Positions 44,004 through 52,423 of a stretch of 64,000 nt of DNA are shown one piece after another. The notes under the pieces were generated by a model that was given only the letters and a program-made list of their open reading frames with translations, was not told where the DNA came from and ran no database searches. A program made the position numbers and the translations under genes. This DNA is from CAZRIZ01 sp964625885 (GTDB lineage: Bacteria > Patescibacteriota > Saccharimonadia > Saccharimonadales > Saccharimonadaceae): assembly GCA_964625885.1 (NCBI GenBank), contig CAZVBM010000003.1, positions 1 to 64,000 on the forward strand, in the 5' to 3' direction. Each line of letters starts with the position of its first letter. Position 1 is the stretch's first letter.

Positions 44004-44918
44004 TTAAATATCTTTGTGAAACTTCTCGTGAGTCTCTCTTAAATGGGCATCAGTCACGTGAGTGTAGATTTGAGTAGTGGCGATACTGCTATGACCGAGC
44101 ATGCCTTGGACGCTACGAATATCGGCCCCATTAATCAGTAGGTCGGTGGCAAAACTATGGCGCATAGTGTGAGGTGAGACTCGCTTGGTGATTCCAGCTA
44201 GCTTAGCATAACGACTAACAATTCTCTCTACACTTCGGTTAGTTAGGCGACGAAAATTGCCATCGGTGGTTGGTCGACAATTTCTTCCATAGCTTATAAA
44301 TAGTGGCGAGAGGCCGTCAGTACGAGCATCAAGATATTCTCCAATCGCGTCGGCGGCCGATCGGCTGATAAACACCGGGCGATCTTTGGCCCCCTTGCCG
44401 CGGACAACAAATTCGCGCCTGTCTAGATTTATGCGGTCGCGATTTAGGGAGGTCAGTTCGGATACGCGTAGCCCTGACGAAAAAAGTAATTGTATTAGGG
44501 CATAGTCTCTTAACCCAGACTCAGAATTTAGGTCGATCTCGTCTAATATGCGACGAATTTCATCCGGCTCTAAAAAAGTTACCTGCTTGCGATTAACTTT
44601 TGGCAACTTAACTTTACTGGGCTCTAGTGAGTCAATATCACGATCTTGCAGGTATTTAAGAAAGTTGCGCAGAGCAATCAGATGATAATTCTGTGTTAGA
44701 ATTGACAATGTATCACCGTTGCAATTTTCATAACGATTAAGCCAGAGGCGATATTTTCTAATAAACTCACGAGTGACGTCCTGGGGCTTAGCATCGTCAG
44801 GCGCGAATTCAAGCAGTCTATCAATGTACAATTCGTAGTTACGAATAGTGTTCTTAGAGTTACCTCGCTCTAGCTCCATTGATTCTAAAAAATCGTACTT
44901 CAAATCACTCAGGTACAT
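44004..44918 (-). CDS. tyrosine recombinase, XerC/XerD family
   Basis: 304 residues. N-terminal SAM-like core-binding domain (YLSDLKYDFLESMELERGN) and C-terminal catalytic domain with the R in SGLRVSELTSLNRD, the K in GKGAKDRPV, HTMRHSFATDLL, GHSS and the Tyr nucleophile in TQIYTHV. It probably resolves chromosome dimers with FtsK (24713). I chose the ATG at 44918: a TATAAT box (complement at 44925-44930) ends exactly seven bases before it. Confidence 0.93.
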   Translation of the reverse strand: MYLSDLKYDFLESMELERGNSKNTIRNYELYIDRLLEFAPDDAKPQDVTREFIRKYRLWLNRYENCNGDTLSILTQNYHLIALRNFLKYLQDRDIDSLEPSKVKLPKVNRKQVTFLEPDEIRRILDEIDLNSESGLRDYALIQLLFSSGLRVSELTSLNRDRINLDRREFVVRGKGAKDRPVFISRSAADAIGEYLDARTDGLSPLFISYGRNCRPTTDGNFRRLTNRSVERIVSRYAKLAGITKRVSPHTMRHSFATDLLINGADIRSVQGMLGHSSIATTQIYTHVTDAHLRETHEKFHKDI

Positions 44919-44924
44919 ACTCTC

Positions 44925-44942
44925 ATTATACAATGGTATAAT
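44925..44942. promoter_or_regulatory. back-to-back -10 boxes of xer and ndk
   Basis: On the minus strand TATAAT (complement 44925-44930) gives a leaderless recombinase message. On the plus strand TGG-TATAAT (44937-44942) gives ndk a 22-base leader with a Shine-Dalgarno site. The two boxes are six bases apart, so both promoters cannot be occupied at once. Confidence 0.65.
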
Positions 44943-44970
44943 GTTTATAATCAAAAGAGGAGAAGATGCC

Positions 44971-45522
44971 ATGAAAGACGCAGATTATCGTGATGAGCCG
45001 GAGAAAAACCCCGACTTAAATGGAGAGATCCAACGTAGTTTAGTTTTATTTAAGCCCGATGCTGTTCAGCGTGGCATTGTAGGAGAGATCTTAACCCGTT
45101 TTGAGCGGTTGGGGCTTAAAATTGTTGGTATTAAGATGGTGGAGCCTGGCGAAGAGCATTATTACAAGCATTACGAAGACATCAGTAAGTTGATTACTAG
45201 ACGGGGTCAAGATGCTTTTGAGGCTACTCTGGAGTACATGACTCTTGGCCCAGTCATTGCTATGGTCTTTGAGGGTGTTGAAGCTGTGCCGGTTATTCGT
45301 AAAATTGTTGGCACGACTGAGCCGCAAGCAGCTCAGCCAGGGACAATAAGGGGTGACTACGCCCATATTAGCTTTGGCTATGCTAACCCGCGCAAGAAAT
45401 CAATTCCTAATTTGATACACGCTTCTGGTAACCTAGAGGAGGCAAAGCAAGAAATATCCATGTGGTTTAGTGATAAAGAGATATTTGACTACGAGGATTT
45501 GACTGATAAGTATACGCGGTAG
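44971..45522 (+). CDS. ndk: nucleoside diphosphate kinase
   Basis: 183 residues; the usual length is about 140-150. It balances nucleoside triphosphates. RSLVLFKPDAVQRGIVGEI opens the fold after a 20-residue charged extension; GTIRGDYAHISFG and NLIHASGNLEEA hold the active site, with His150 as the phosphate carrier. An insert (YANPRKKSIP) lies just before the catalytic His. AGGAG lies upstream of the ATG at 44971. Confidence 0.93.
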   Translation: MKDADYRDEPEKNPDLNGEIQRSLVLFKPDAVQRGIVGEILTRFERLGLKIVGIKMVEPGEEHYYKHYEDISKLITRRGQDAFEATLEYMTLGPVIAMVFEGVEAVPVIRKIVGTTEPQAAQPGTIRGDYAHISFGYANPRKKSIPNLIHASGNLEEAKQEISMWFSDKEIFDYEDLTDKYTR

Positions 45523-45564
45523 TTTCAGTAACTGCTATAATGATAGGCGAGTTGTTGTAGAATT

Positions 45565-45639
45565 GCCCCGATAGTTTAATGGATAAAACAACTCCGTCCT
45601 AAGGTGTGGCTGCTGGTTCGATTCCGGCTCGGGGCACCA
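45565..45639 (+). tRNA. tRNA-Arg (anticodon CCU)
   Basis: Acceptor GCCCCGA pairs with TCGGGGC; the anticodon loop GTCCTAA has CCT at 45598-45600; the T arm is TGGTTCGATTCCGGC-like; CCA is encoded. A TGC-TATAAT promoter lies at 45536-45541. Confidence 0.93.
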
Positions 45640-45703
45640 TTATTATTTACAACAGACAGATAATGTAAAAACAACAACATTATAAAGCACAAGAAGGAAA
45701 AGC

Positions 45704-46762
45704 GTGGTTAAAGAGCAAAGACGCAAGGTTTCGTTATTATTCAAAAGCAAGAACAAGAGCCTGGTTGAGTCGGATCAGCGCATAACTAATGATACCATAG
45801 AGGATTTTCGCCAAGGTGTTATCGAGAAGGGGCGGCGGTTTAAATATCCAATTCAGTACGAACGTCATAAGGTGGTTATTAACGCTAGTATCGTAGCACT
45901 CCTAGCTCTGATTGCCCTGGTGTCGCTTACTTGGTGGGGGCTTTATCGTTCTAATGCCGATAACTTAATATTATTCAAGCTAACTCAGGTCCTACCCATA
46001 CCGATTGGAAAGATCGACGAAGAGAATGTCAGCTATGGCGATTATTTGGCGCAATATCGTAGCTCGCTGCATTATTACCAAACTAAGGAGGGGTTGCCGT
46101 CCGATGAAGACTCTCTTGGTGAGTTAAAAAATCAGTTTCGAAATCAGGCTTATGTTAACGCCGCTAAGGTGGCTTTTGCTAAGAAGTTGGCTGCCAAGGA
46201 GGGTGTTTCTCTTACGGAAGAAGAGAGGAGCGCTGATATTGACAGTAAGCTTAATTACGGAGGGAGTCAGCTTTCCAGGGAGGCCTATGATGAGATTATG
46301 ATGCAGAACTACGGCCTAAATCGTAGTGAGTATGAGCGCCTATTTGTTAATAATCCGCTGCTGGTTCGTAAACTAATGTTTGCAATTGATGACAGTGCGC
46401 GCTCATTGGCGGAAGAATTAGCGTCGAAGTTGGCGGCCGATGGGTCTAACTTTGAAGCTCTGGCGGAAGAGTATGGTAATGGTCGAGTGATAGTCTCTGA
46501 TTCTGGTTTAGTAAAACATGCCAACAGTGATGGTGGCCGCTCTAAGGTGGCGCTCTCGCTAGACGTGAATGGTGTCGCTGGCCCCATTGCCTCTACTGAC
46601 TCTAACGGGTATTATTTTGTGAGACTAATCTCTAAGAACGATTCAACTTTACGCTACCAGTCGATTTTAGTTCCGCTGGTAGAGTTTAGTAAGCGGTTTG
46701 ATGCTATTAAGAACAGTGATCAAAATCGGGTATACGCTAATATAGAAGTAAAATTTGATTGA
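45704..46762 (+). CDS. membrane-anchored SurA/PpiC-like foldase
   Basis: 352 residues from a GTG start with AAGGA upstream. A cytoplasmic basic N-terminus (1-63) precedes one membrane helix (about 66-86). The outer part has a SurA N-terminal-like helical region and a region around 255-315 (ALAEEYGNGRVIVSDSGLV, GVAGPIASTDSNGYYFVRLI) that follows the parvulin peptidyl-prolyl isomerase pattern. It probably helps fold exported proteins. It is followed by a terminator. Confidence 0.8.
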   Translation: MVKEQRRKVSLLFKSKNKSLVESDQRITNDTIEDFRQGVIEKGRRFKYPIQYERHKVVINASIVALLALIALVSLTWWGLYRSNADNLILFKLTQVLPIPIGKIDEENVSYGDYLAQYRSSLHYYQTKEGLPSDEDSLGELKNQFRNQAYVNAAKVAFAKKLAAKEGVSLTEEERSADIDSKLNYGGSQLSREAYDEIMMQNYGLNRSEYERLFVNNPLLVRKLMFAIDDSARSLAEELASKLAADGSNFEALAEEYGNGRVIVSDSGLVKHANSDGGRSKVALSLDVNGVAGPIASTDSNGYYFVRLISKNDSTLRYQSILVPLVEFSKRFDAIKNSDQNRVYANIEVKFD

Positions 46763-46792
46763 TTATCGAAATGTCATTTAGACGGTCGCAAA

Positions 46793-46829
46793 AGAAAAAA
46801 TCGCCACTTAGCTAGGTGCCGATTTTTTC
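46793..46829. terminator. bidirectional terminator
   Basis: AAAAAATCGCCAC pairs with GTGCCGATTTTTT with one mismatch. It serves the foldase gene on the plus strand and tRNA-Asp on the minus strand. Confidence 0.85.
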
Positions 46830-46830
46830 T

Positions 46831-46908
46831 TGGCGGGTCCGACCAGATTCGAACTGGCGGTCTCCTCCGTGACAGGGAGGCGTGATAGGCCAACTTCACT
46901 ACGGACCC
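46831..46908 (-). tRNA. tRNA-Asp (anticodon GUC)
   Basis: Acceptor GGGTCCG pairs with CGGACCC; the anticodon loop CTGTCAC sits on a perfect CCTCC/GGAGG stem; the discriminator is G and CCA is encoded. A TGC-TATTAT box lies upstream on the minus strand. Confidence 0.93.
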
Positions 46909-46980
46909 AAGACTGGTTTATAATAGCAAACTTATTGCTTAATTGCAACTTTACACCTAAACCAGTATAATTTTAACTAT

Positions 46981-47056
46981 GCCGCCGTAGCTCAGTTGGT
47001 AGAGCGACGCATTCGTAACGCGTAGGTCATCAGTTCAATCCTGATCGGTGGCTCCA
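46981..47056 (+). tRNA. tRNA-Thr (anticodon CGU)
   Basis: Acceptor GCCGCCG pairs with CGGTGGC (one G-U). The anticodon loop is TTCGTAA with CGT; the discriminator is U and CCA is encoded. Promoter TTGCAA (46943-46948), 17 bases, TATAAT (46966-46971). The last A of CCA is the first base of the next gene's first ATG. Confidence 0.92.
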
Positions 47057-47436
47057 TGTTTATGCAAAAGAAGCAAAATATAAATTTACTCCGTCAAATT
47101 TCAGAGAATAGGGCCTTCTATTTGGGAATGTCATTATTGGTTTTGTTTGGTGGAGCTTTCATTTTATACACTCTATTTTTGGTTAATGCTAGTGATGCCT
47201 TTGTTTGGTCAAGGTATAGTCACTTCGGTGTTACTCACTTTTATCGCGACAAATGGTATTATTTCTATGCCTGGCCGCTATTTGGCGTTATTGTAACTAC
47301 ATTCCATTCCGTTCTGGCTAATCAGAGCTTTAAACGTGGCAAGAGCCGGCTGGCTAGACTAATTATCTTTGCGGCTATTACGATCATAATTTCGGCTTTT
47401 CTGGTGGTCAGTAACATAATAAGGCTCCCAAAATAA
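47056..47436 (+). CDS. membrane protein abutting tRNA-Thr
   Basis: 126 residues from 47056, or 124 from the ATG at 47062. Three membrane helices are likely (about 22-44, 72-93 and 101-121). No family is recognised. There is no separate promoter or Shine-Dalgarno site between tRNA and gene, so the message probably arises from the tRNA-Thr transcript; cleavage after the tRNA CCA would leave five bases before the second ATG. It is followed after three bases by the glycosyltransferase gene, so it may be its partner. Confidence 0.7.
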   Translation: MFMQKKQNINLLRQISENRAFYLGMSLLVLFGGAFILYTLFLVNASDAFVWSRYSHFGVTHFYRDKWYYFYAWPLFGVIVTTFHSVLANQSFKRGKSRLARLIIFAAITIIISAFLVVSNIIRLPK

Positions 47437-47439
47437 TAA

Positions 47440-49059
47440 ATGGCACAGCCTTCACTTAAGCAAGATTTTGATATACCAGTTAGCAGAAGTGTTTTTTACC
47501 GACTATTTGAGATTCTGCCGGGATTTTTATCCCTGACCATGGTGGCGTTAGCGTTCATCTTGTCAGCCATCAATCCGCTATGGGGCTCAATTTATATATT
47601 AGCTGTTATCATAGTAGTCTTTATCAAAGGTTTGTCACTGATAGCTAACTCTTGGTTGGGGTTTCGTGCTATGAGGCGGGCCGCATTAGTGGACTGGCGT
47701 CAGAGACTATTTGATTTAGAGAGCAGTAGGCCCTTTCATGAAGACGGGACAGAATACTGCCATTCTGATCACTTACAGAACATTAAAGACTACCAGAGCC
47801 ATCCTAGGTTCTATCCAAGAGTGGCTGATATTTATCATCTGGTAATAATTGCTGCCTACAACGAAACTGCCGATGTGTTGGCGCCAACGGTTCAGAGCCT
47901 TATAAATTCGAGTTTTGATAAGAGTCGAATGATAGTTTGTTTGGCCTATGAGGAGCGTGGTGGCGCTCCAATGCGCAAGACGGCCCTGGCTGTTACTAAG
48001 AGATATAAGAAATACTTCTATGATTTTTTGGCTGTTGAGCACCCCCGTGATATACCGGATGAAATAGTTGGTAAGGGTGGTAATATTACCTTTGCTGGTC
48101 GCGAAATGAGCCGATATTTGCATCAGCACAAAATAAAATCTGACAACGTGATCACCACGACGCTGGATGCCGACAACCGGCCATACCAAACGTACTTTGA
48201 CTACGTTGCCTATGAATTTATCACTCGGCGCAATCGTCAGAACCTGGCTTTTCAGCCTGTTGCGTTGTTTCTGAATAATATTTGGGACACTCCAGCTCCA
48301 GTGCGAGTTAGTGCCGCGGGCGACTCGGTTTTTAACACCGTTAATACAGCCAGAACTCACAAGATCCGTAATTTTGCTGCTCACTCACAGCCGATGGCAA
48401 CGCTCGAAAAGATGGACTTTTGGAGCGTTCGAACGATAGTTGAGGACGGTCATCAATATTGGCGCAGCTTCTTTTTCCTTGGTGGTCAGTACGATATTGT
48501 TCCAATCCGCGTGCCAATCTATCAAGACGCCGTCCTGTCTAGTGGCTATTATAAGACTCTCGCTGATCGCTTTGTTCAGGTTAGAAGATGGGCTTATGGA
48601 GCCTCCGATGTGCCGTATGTGGCAGAGATGATTCGCCGTCATCACAAGAGCGTGCCATTAGCAGAAGCGATTTATAAATTTTTTGATCTTTTAGAGGGTC
48701 ATGTTACTTGGTCATCAACGGCCATAGTAGTTCTGCTTGGCGGGTGGATCCCGTTATTGTTTGGTCGAGGAGATAATGTATTCGTACACCAGTTACCATT
48801 TACGATATCAGTCATCCAGACTGTCGCCATTGTTGGCATAGTATCTACAATTATCTTATTCTTTCAAACCCTGCCGATTCGTCCTGGTCGCTATAATAAG
48901 TGGCGTACTGTGTCGATGTGGCTTCAATGGGCGATTTATCCGGTTACGGCCTTCTTTTATGGCTCAGCCGCTGCTTTCTATTCTCAGATGCGCTTAATGC
49001 TTGGCAAATATCTGACCAAGTTTGATGTTACAGATAAGAACACTGTAATAAAAGATTAA
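47440..49059 (+). CDS. processive family 2 glycosyltransferase
   Basis: 539 residues. Two N-terminal membrane helices (about 25-75), a GT2 catalytic domain (IIAAYNETADVL near 137-148, DAD in TTLDADNRPY near 246-250, ED in TIVEDGHQYW, and Q-V-R-R-W near residue 385), then three or four C-terminal helices. The Q-x-x-R-W motif is typical of polymerising synthases such as cellulose or hyaluronan synthase, so a surface polysaccharide product is likely. The sugar is unknown. Confidence 0.88.
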   Translation: MAQPSLKQDFDIPVSRSVFYRLFEILPGFLSLTMVALAFILSAINPLWGSIYILAVIIVVFIKGLSLIANSWLGFRAMRRAALVDWRQRLFDLESSRPFHEDGTEYCHSDHLQNIKDYQSHPRFYPRVADIYHLVIIAAYNETADVLAPTVQSLINSSFDKSRMIVCLAYEERGGAPMRKTALAVTKRYKKYFYDFLAVEHPRDIPDEIVGKGGNITFAGREMSRYLHQHKIKSDNVITTTLDADNRPYQTYFDYVAYEFITRRNRQNLAFQPVALFLNNIWDTPAPVRVSAAGDSVFNTVNTARTHKIRNFAAHSQPMATLEKMDFWSVRTIVEDGHQYWRSFFFLGGQYDIVPIRVPIYQDAVLSSGYYKTLADRFVQVRRWAYGASDVPYVAEMIRRHHKSVPLAEAIYKFFDLLEGHVTWSSTAIVVLLGGWIPLLFGRGDNVFVHQLPFTISVIQTVAIVGIVSTIILFFQTLPIRPGRYNKWRTVSMWLQWAIYPVTAFFYGSAAAFYSQMRLMLGKYLTKFDVTDKNTVIKD

Positions 49060-49116
49060 TATACTCTAATAGAGAGCCTACGAGCGGCGTCTTTCAAGTG
49101 AGGCTGTGTCTAGTTC
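49060..49116. other. intergenic spacer after the glycosyltransferase gene
   Basis: The gene-poor stretch 49060-49404 holds the 38-codon frame at 49117-49233 and the tRNA-Val terminator at 49371-49404. Between 49247 and 49370 I see AT-rich sequence with no coding or structural signal I can support. Confidence 0.5.
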
Positions 49117-49233
49117 CTAGTGGAGTTGCTTGTTGCTTAAAGATTGTCTTAAATCTTGCCAAGACATGTCATACTCAAAGAATAGCTTAAATTCATCAAG
49201 CTGCTGATTTTGACTAGTGTTGAGCGACTTCAT
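49117..49233 (-). CDS. 38-residue open frame with own promoter
   Basis: MKSLNTSQNQQLDEF... ending in SNKQLH; one Trp and an amphipathic, mostly helical composition (FKLFFEYDMSWQDLRQSL). The start has TGC-TATAAT (complement 49241-49246) ending eight bases before the ATG, the same geometry as the confirmed genes in this window. No family is recognised. Evidence for translation is the promoter-start geometry only. Confidence 0.5.
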   Translation of the reverse strand: MKSLNTSQNQQLDEFKLFFEYDMSWQDLRQSLSNKQLH

Positions 49234-49370
49234 GCCTCTAATTATAGCACTAGTGCTTATTTTTGTCAAGCGAACATGATTGGTGCGGTTATATCACCAA
49301 TGACATATTTTCTACTTTTCACGTAAAAAATATTGGTGGAAAACTTTTTAAAACTGTGGGTAAAATAAAA

Positions 49371-49404
49371 ATCCCTCTTTGCTAAACAGCTTAGTAAAGA
49401 GGGA
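49371..49404 (-). terminator. tRNA-Val terminator
   Basis: Long stem ATCCCTCTTT/AAAGAGGGAT with further pairing CTAA/TTAG, followed on the minus strand by a T-rich tract. Confidence 0.85.
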
Positions 49405-49481
49405 TGGTGGGCGATAAAGGACTTGAACCTTTAACCTCATCCACGTCAAGGATGCGCTCTAGCCAATTGAGCTAATCGCCC
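49405..49481 (-). tRNA. tRNA-Val (anticodon GAC)
   Basis: Acceptor GGGCGAT pairs with ATCGCCC; the anticodon loop TTGACGT lies on a CATCC/GGATG stem; CCA is encoded. A TGC-TAAAAT box lies upstream on the minus strand. Confidence 0.93.
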
Positions 49482-49531
49482 ATAACGAAGCTATTTTAGC
49501 AGACTTAGATGTTTTTTTCAATTTTTAGTGG

Positions 49532-49687
49532 TATAATTGTGACTGATTGAGATGGTGTCTACCAAACACCGGAGTCCCCGAAGCCACATCTGGGTAAAAT
49601 GTGAAAAAAGAGAGCTCTGTTTAGTCAGAGAAGTCCGGTGGAACCGCCCGTATGGGTCCGAACGCGCAAATTTTTGCGTATTTTTTA
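49532..49687 (+). promoter_or_regulatory. T-box-like leader of thrS
   Basis: Promoter TATAAT (49532-49537). Stem I is short: AGAT (49550-49553)/ATCT (49588-49591) encloses a hairpin GGTGT/ACACC whose seven-base loop CTACCAA presents ACC, a threonine codon, followed by A. A stem III-like hairpin CTCTG/CAGAG (49615-49630) follows. The antiterminator is formed by GTCCGG/CCGAAC (one C-A mismatch) and GCCC/GGGT, flanking a seven-base bulge TGGAACC (49639-49645). Its TGGA is complementary to UCCA, the 3' end of this organism's tRNA-Thr. A competing hairpin CGCAAA/TTTGCG (49665-49678) followed by T-rich sequence can act as terminator. The layout matches T-box riboswitches with an ultrashort stem I. 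Confidence 0.8.
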
Positions 49688-49703
49688 TTTAAGGAGAGGC
49701 TTT

Positions 49704-51509
49704 ATGAATCAAAAACAATCAGAATTAGAACAAATGCATCATAGCTTAGCCCATATTATGGCGGCAGCGATAAGTCAGTTGTGGACTGAGGCTCAATTTG
49801 GTGTTGGCCCAGCGGTCAATGATGGTTTTTATTACGACATATATATACCCGGCAAGACTTTGGGCGAATCTGATTTGGCTAAAATTGAAAAAAGGATGCG
49901 TAAGATTATTACTCAAAAGCTTCCGTTTGAGCATCGCGAGGTTTCGATTAAGGAGGCGGTTGACTGGGCGAAGCAGGCTGGTCAAAGCCTGAAAATCGAA
50001 TTACTTAATGATTTGGAGCAATTTGGTACCACTGTTGAGCATGATATTAAACAAGGCGCTAAATCTGAGAGTGCAAACTCTGTAACTCTTTACCAACTCG
50101 GTGGTTATGTAGACCTTTGTCGTGGACCTCATGTTAAGGACAGTTCAAAAGTTGGCGCCTTTAAATTAACCCGTATTTCTGGGGCGTTTTGGCGTGGTGA
50201 CGAAACTAAGCAACAAATGCAAAGAATTTATGGTGTAGCCTTTGCTACTCAGGCAGAATTAGATCAGTATCTAAAACAACAGGAGGAGGCGCGCTTACGC
50301 GATCACCGTAAATTGGGTCAAGAATTAGACCTGTTTACTACTTCCGATCTGGTTGGCTCTGGCTTACCAATGTTTACGCCAAGAGGTACTGTATTGCGCG
50401 AAAAGTTATCGGGATTAACTAATCAGGAACGCGAGAAATTTGGTTTTCAGAAAGTCTGGACGTCAAATATTACCAAGAATGAACTTTATAAGAAGTCTGG
50501 TCACTGGGATAAATTTGGTGACGAGCTATTCTTGGTAAAGAGTCAAGAGACTAGCGATCAATTTGTCTTAAAACCAATGAATTGCCCACACCATGCTCAA
50601 ATTTATGCCGCCACACCACGTAGCTACAAAGATCTGCCGGTGCGCTATATTGAAACAACCACAGACTATCGCGACGAGAAAAGCGGTGAGCTGGGCGGTT
50701 TAAGTCGGGTGCGGGCCTTAACGCAAGACGACAGCCATGATTTTTGTCGACCAGATCAAATTGGTGAAGAAGTAGATAATCTCATTAATGTTGCTCGCAA
50801 GGTCTATGGCATATTTGGCATGGAGTTGCGCGCTCGCCTCAGCTATCGCGATAGTAGTGATGCTTATTTGGGCGATATGAAGCTTTGGGAGTCTAGCCAG
50901 GCGATGATAAAAGAGATGGCAATAGCTAATAAGCTAGACTTCTACGAGGCAGAAGGCGAAGCGGCTTTTTATGGTCCAAAGATTGATTTTATGGCAAAAG
51001 ACGCCTTGGGGAGAGAGCATCAGGTGGCGACGGTCCAGTTAGATTTTGTACAACCTGAGCGTTTTGAGCTGGAATACATTGATAAAGATGGCTCAGCTCA
51101 AAGGCCAGTTATGATTCATTGCGCTATTTTGGGATCAATTGAGCGATTTCTGAGTGTCTTCATTGAGCATACGGCTGGCTGGTTTCCTTTTTGGTGTGCC
51201 CCAGAGCAAATCAGGGTGCTAACTATTAATGACTCGGTTAATGATTATGTTGATCAAATTGTTGATGTATTGGAGTCGGTGGTGCTGGATGAGCCTCTGG
51301 CTTTTAACAAACTTCGCTATTCTGTTGACAATCGCAACGAGAGCTTGGGCAAGAAAATACGCGAGGCGACCAGAATGAAGATCCCCATGCAGGTCATAGT
51401 CGGCCCTAAGGACGCGGCTGAACGTCAAGTTAGCTTGCGCATTAAGGATCAGACAAGAGTTCTGGCGTTGTCTGAGCTAGCAGGCTTCCTAAAGAGTCAG
51501 ACTAGGTAG
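49704..51509 (+). CDS. thrS: threonyl-tRNA synthetase
   Basis: 601 residues. It charges tRNA-Thr. It has no N-terminal TGS domain, starting directly at the editing domain (HHSLAHIMAAAISQLW, with the H-x-x-x-H metal-type motif; YVDLCRGPH). The class II catalytic core has MNCPHHAQIY with the zinc Cys and His, motif 2 (YRDEKSGELGGLSRVRAL) and motif 3 (HCAILGSIERFLSVFIEH), then the anticodon-binding domain. I chose the ATG at 49704 because AAGGAG is eight bases upstream. The T-box-like leader suggests induction by uncharged tRNA-Thr. Confidence 0.95.
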   Translation: MNQKQSELEQMHHSLAHIMAAAISQLWTEAQFGVGPAVNDGFYYDIYIPGKTLGESDLAKIEKRMRKIITQKLPFEHREVSIKEAVDWAKQAGQSLKIELLNDLEQFGTTVEHDIKQGAKSESANSVTLYQLGGYVDLCRGPHVKDSSKVGAFKLTRISGAFWRGDETKQQMQRIYGVAFATQAELDQYLKQQEEARLRDHRKLGQELDLFTTSDLVGSGLPMFTPRGTVLREKLSGLTNQEREKFGFQKVWTSNITKNELYKKSGHWDKFGDELFLVKSQETSDQFVLKPMNCPHHAQIYAATPRSYKDLPVRYIETTTDYRDEKSGELGGLSRVRALTQDDSHDFCRPDQIGEEVDNLINVARKVYGIFGMELRARLSYRDSSDAYLGDMKLWESSQAMIKEMAIANKLDFYEAEGEAAFYGPKIDFMAKDALGREHQVATVQLDFVQPERFELEYIDKDGSAQRPVMIHCAILGSIERFLSVFIEHTAGWFPFWCAPEQIRVLTINDSVNDYVDQIVDVLESVVLDEPLAFNKLRYSVDNRNESLGKKIREATRMKIPMQVIVGPKDAAERQVSLRIKDQTRVLALSELAGFLKSQTR

Positions 51510-51516
51510 GCTTCTA

Positions 51517-52419
51517 GTGGAGGACGATTCTAACAACAAATCTAGCCCTAATCTACCACTAGTTGTTATCTTAGGGCCGACCGCAAGTGGTAAGACAGCC
51601 TTGTCAATTAGGGTGGCTAAGACATTGGGTGGCGAGATAATCTCAGCTGATTCAAGAGCGGTTTACAGACATCTAGACATCGGAACGGCTAAACCCACTC
51701 TGGAGGAGCGTGATGGGGTGCCACACTGGGGTATAGACCTAGTTAATCCAAACGAGAGGTATTCAGTGGCTGATTTTCAAAGATACGCCAAGGCAAAGAT
51801 TTCTGAAATCCGCTCTAGGGGAAAGATGCCATTCTTGGTGGGCGGGACCGGGCTGTACATTGACTCGGTTATTTTTGACTACAAACTGATTAATGGTGCG
51901 GAGTATGGCCAGGAGCGGCAAAAATACGATAGCTTATCACTCGAGGAGCTCTGGGCATATTGTGAGAAAAACAACATAGTACTGCCAGAGAACTGGAAGA
52001 ATCGTCGATATGTCATAAATCAAATAATTAGGGCTGGGAGAGTGCATTCACGTCGTCGCAGTATTATTGACAACTGCTTGGTGTTCGGTATTAAGACAGA
52101 TGCTGACCTGTTAAAACGGCGTGTTTCGGATCGAGCTGAGAAGATGTTTAGGTCCGATATAATCGGAGAGGCAAAAAGATGTGGTCAAAGATATGGCTGG
52201 GATAATGAGTCAATGACTGGCAATATCTACCCGATTGTGCGGCAGTATATCGAGGGTGTGATTGGATTAGAGCAAGCGATTGAATCATTTAGGCAGGCGG
52301 ATTGGCGGTTAGTGAAGAGGCAGTTAACTTGGTTTAAACGTAACCTATTTATAGAGTGGGTTACGCTTTCTGACGCTGAAGAAAAAATTATCCAAAAAGT
52401 TTCAAGTATGTTAATATAA
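51517..52419 (+). CDS. miaA: tRNA dimethylallyltransferase
   Basis: 300 residues from a GTG. It adds a prenyl group to A37 of tRNAs that read U-starting codons. The P-loop GPTASGKTALS, ISADSRAVYRHLDIGTAKP, and GGTGLYIDSVIF are the family motifs. It follows thrS by seven bases and may share its T-box-controlled transcript. Confidence 0.94.
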   Translation: MEDDSNNKSSPNLPLVVILGPTASGKTALSIRVAKTLGGEIISADSRAVYRHLDIGTAKPTLEERDGVPHWGIDLVNPNERYSVADFQRYAKAKISEIRSRGKMPFLVGGTGLYIDSVIFDYKLINGAEYGQERQKYDSLSLEELWAYCEKNNIVLPENWKNRRYVINQIIRAGRVHSRRRSIIDNCLVFGIKTDADLLKRRVSDRAEKMFRSDIIGEAKRCGQRYGWDNESMTGNIYPIVRQYIEGVIGLEQAIESFRQADWRLVKRQLTWFKRNLFIEWVTLSDAEEKIIQKVSSMLI

Positions 52420-52423
52420 AGAC

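Noticed and set aside
49330..49362. DnaA-box-like words (TGTGGGTAA type), also TGTGGAAAAC near 59555
   Set aside because: Each is a single imperfect match with no cluster and no dnaA nearby, so a replication origin is not supported.
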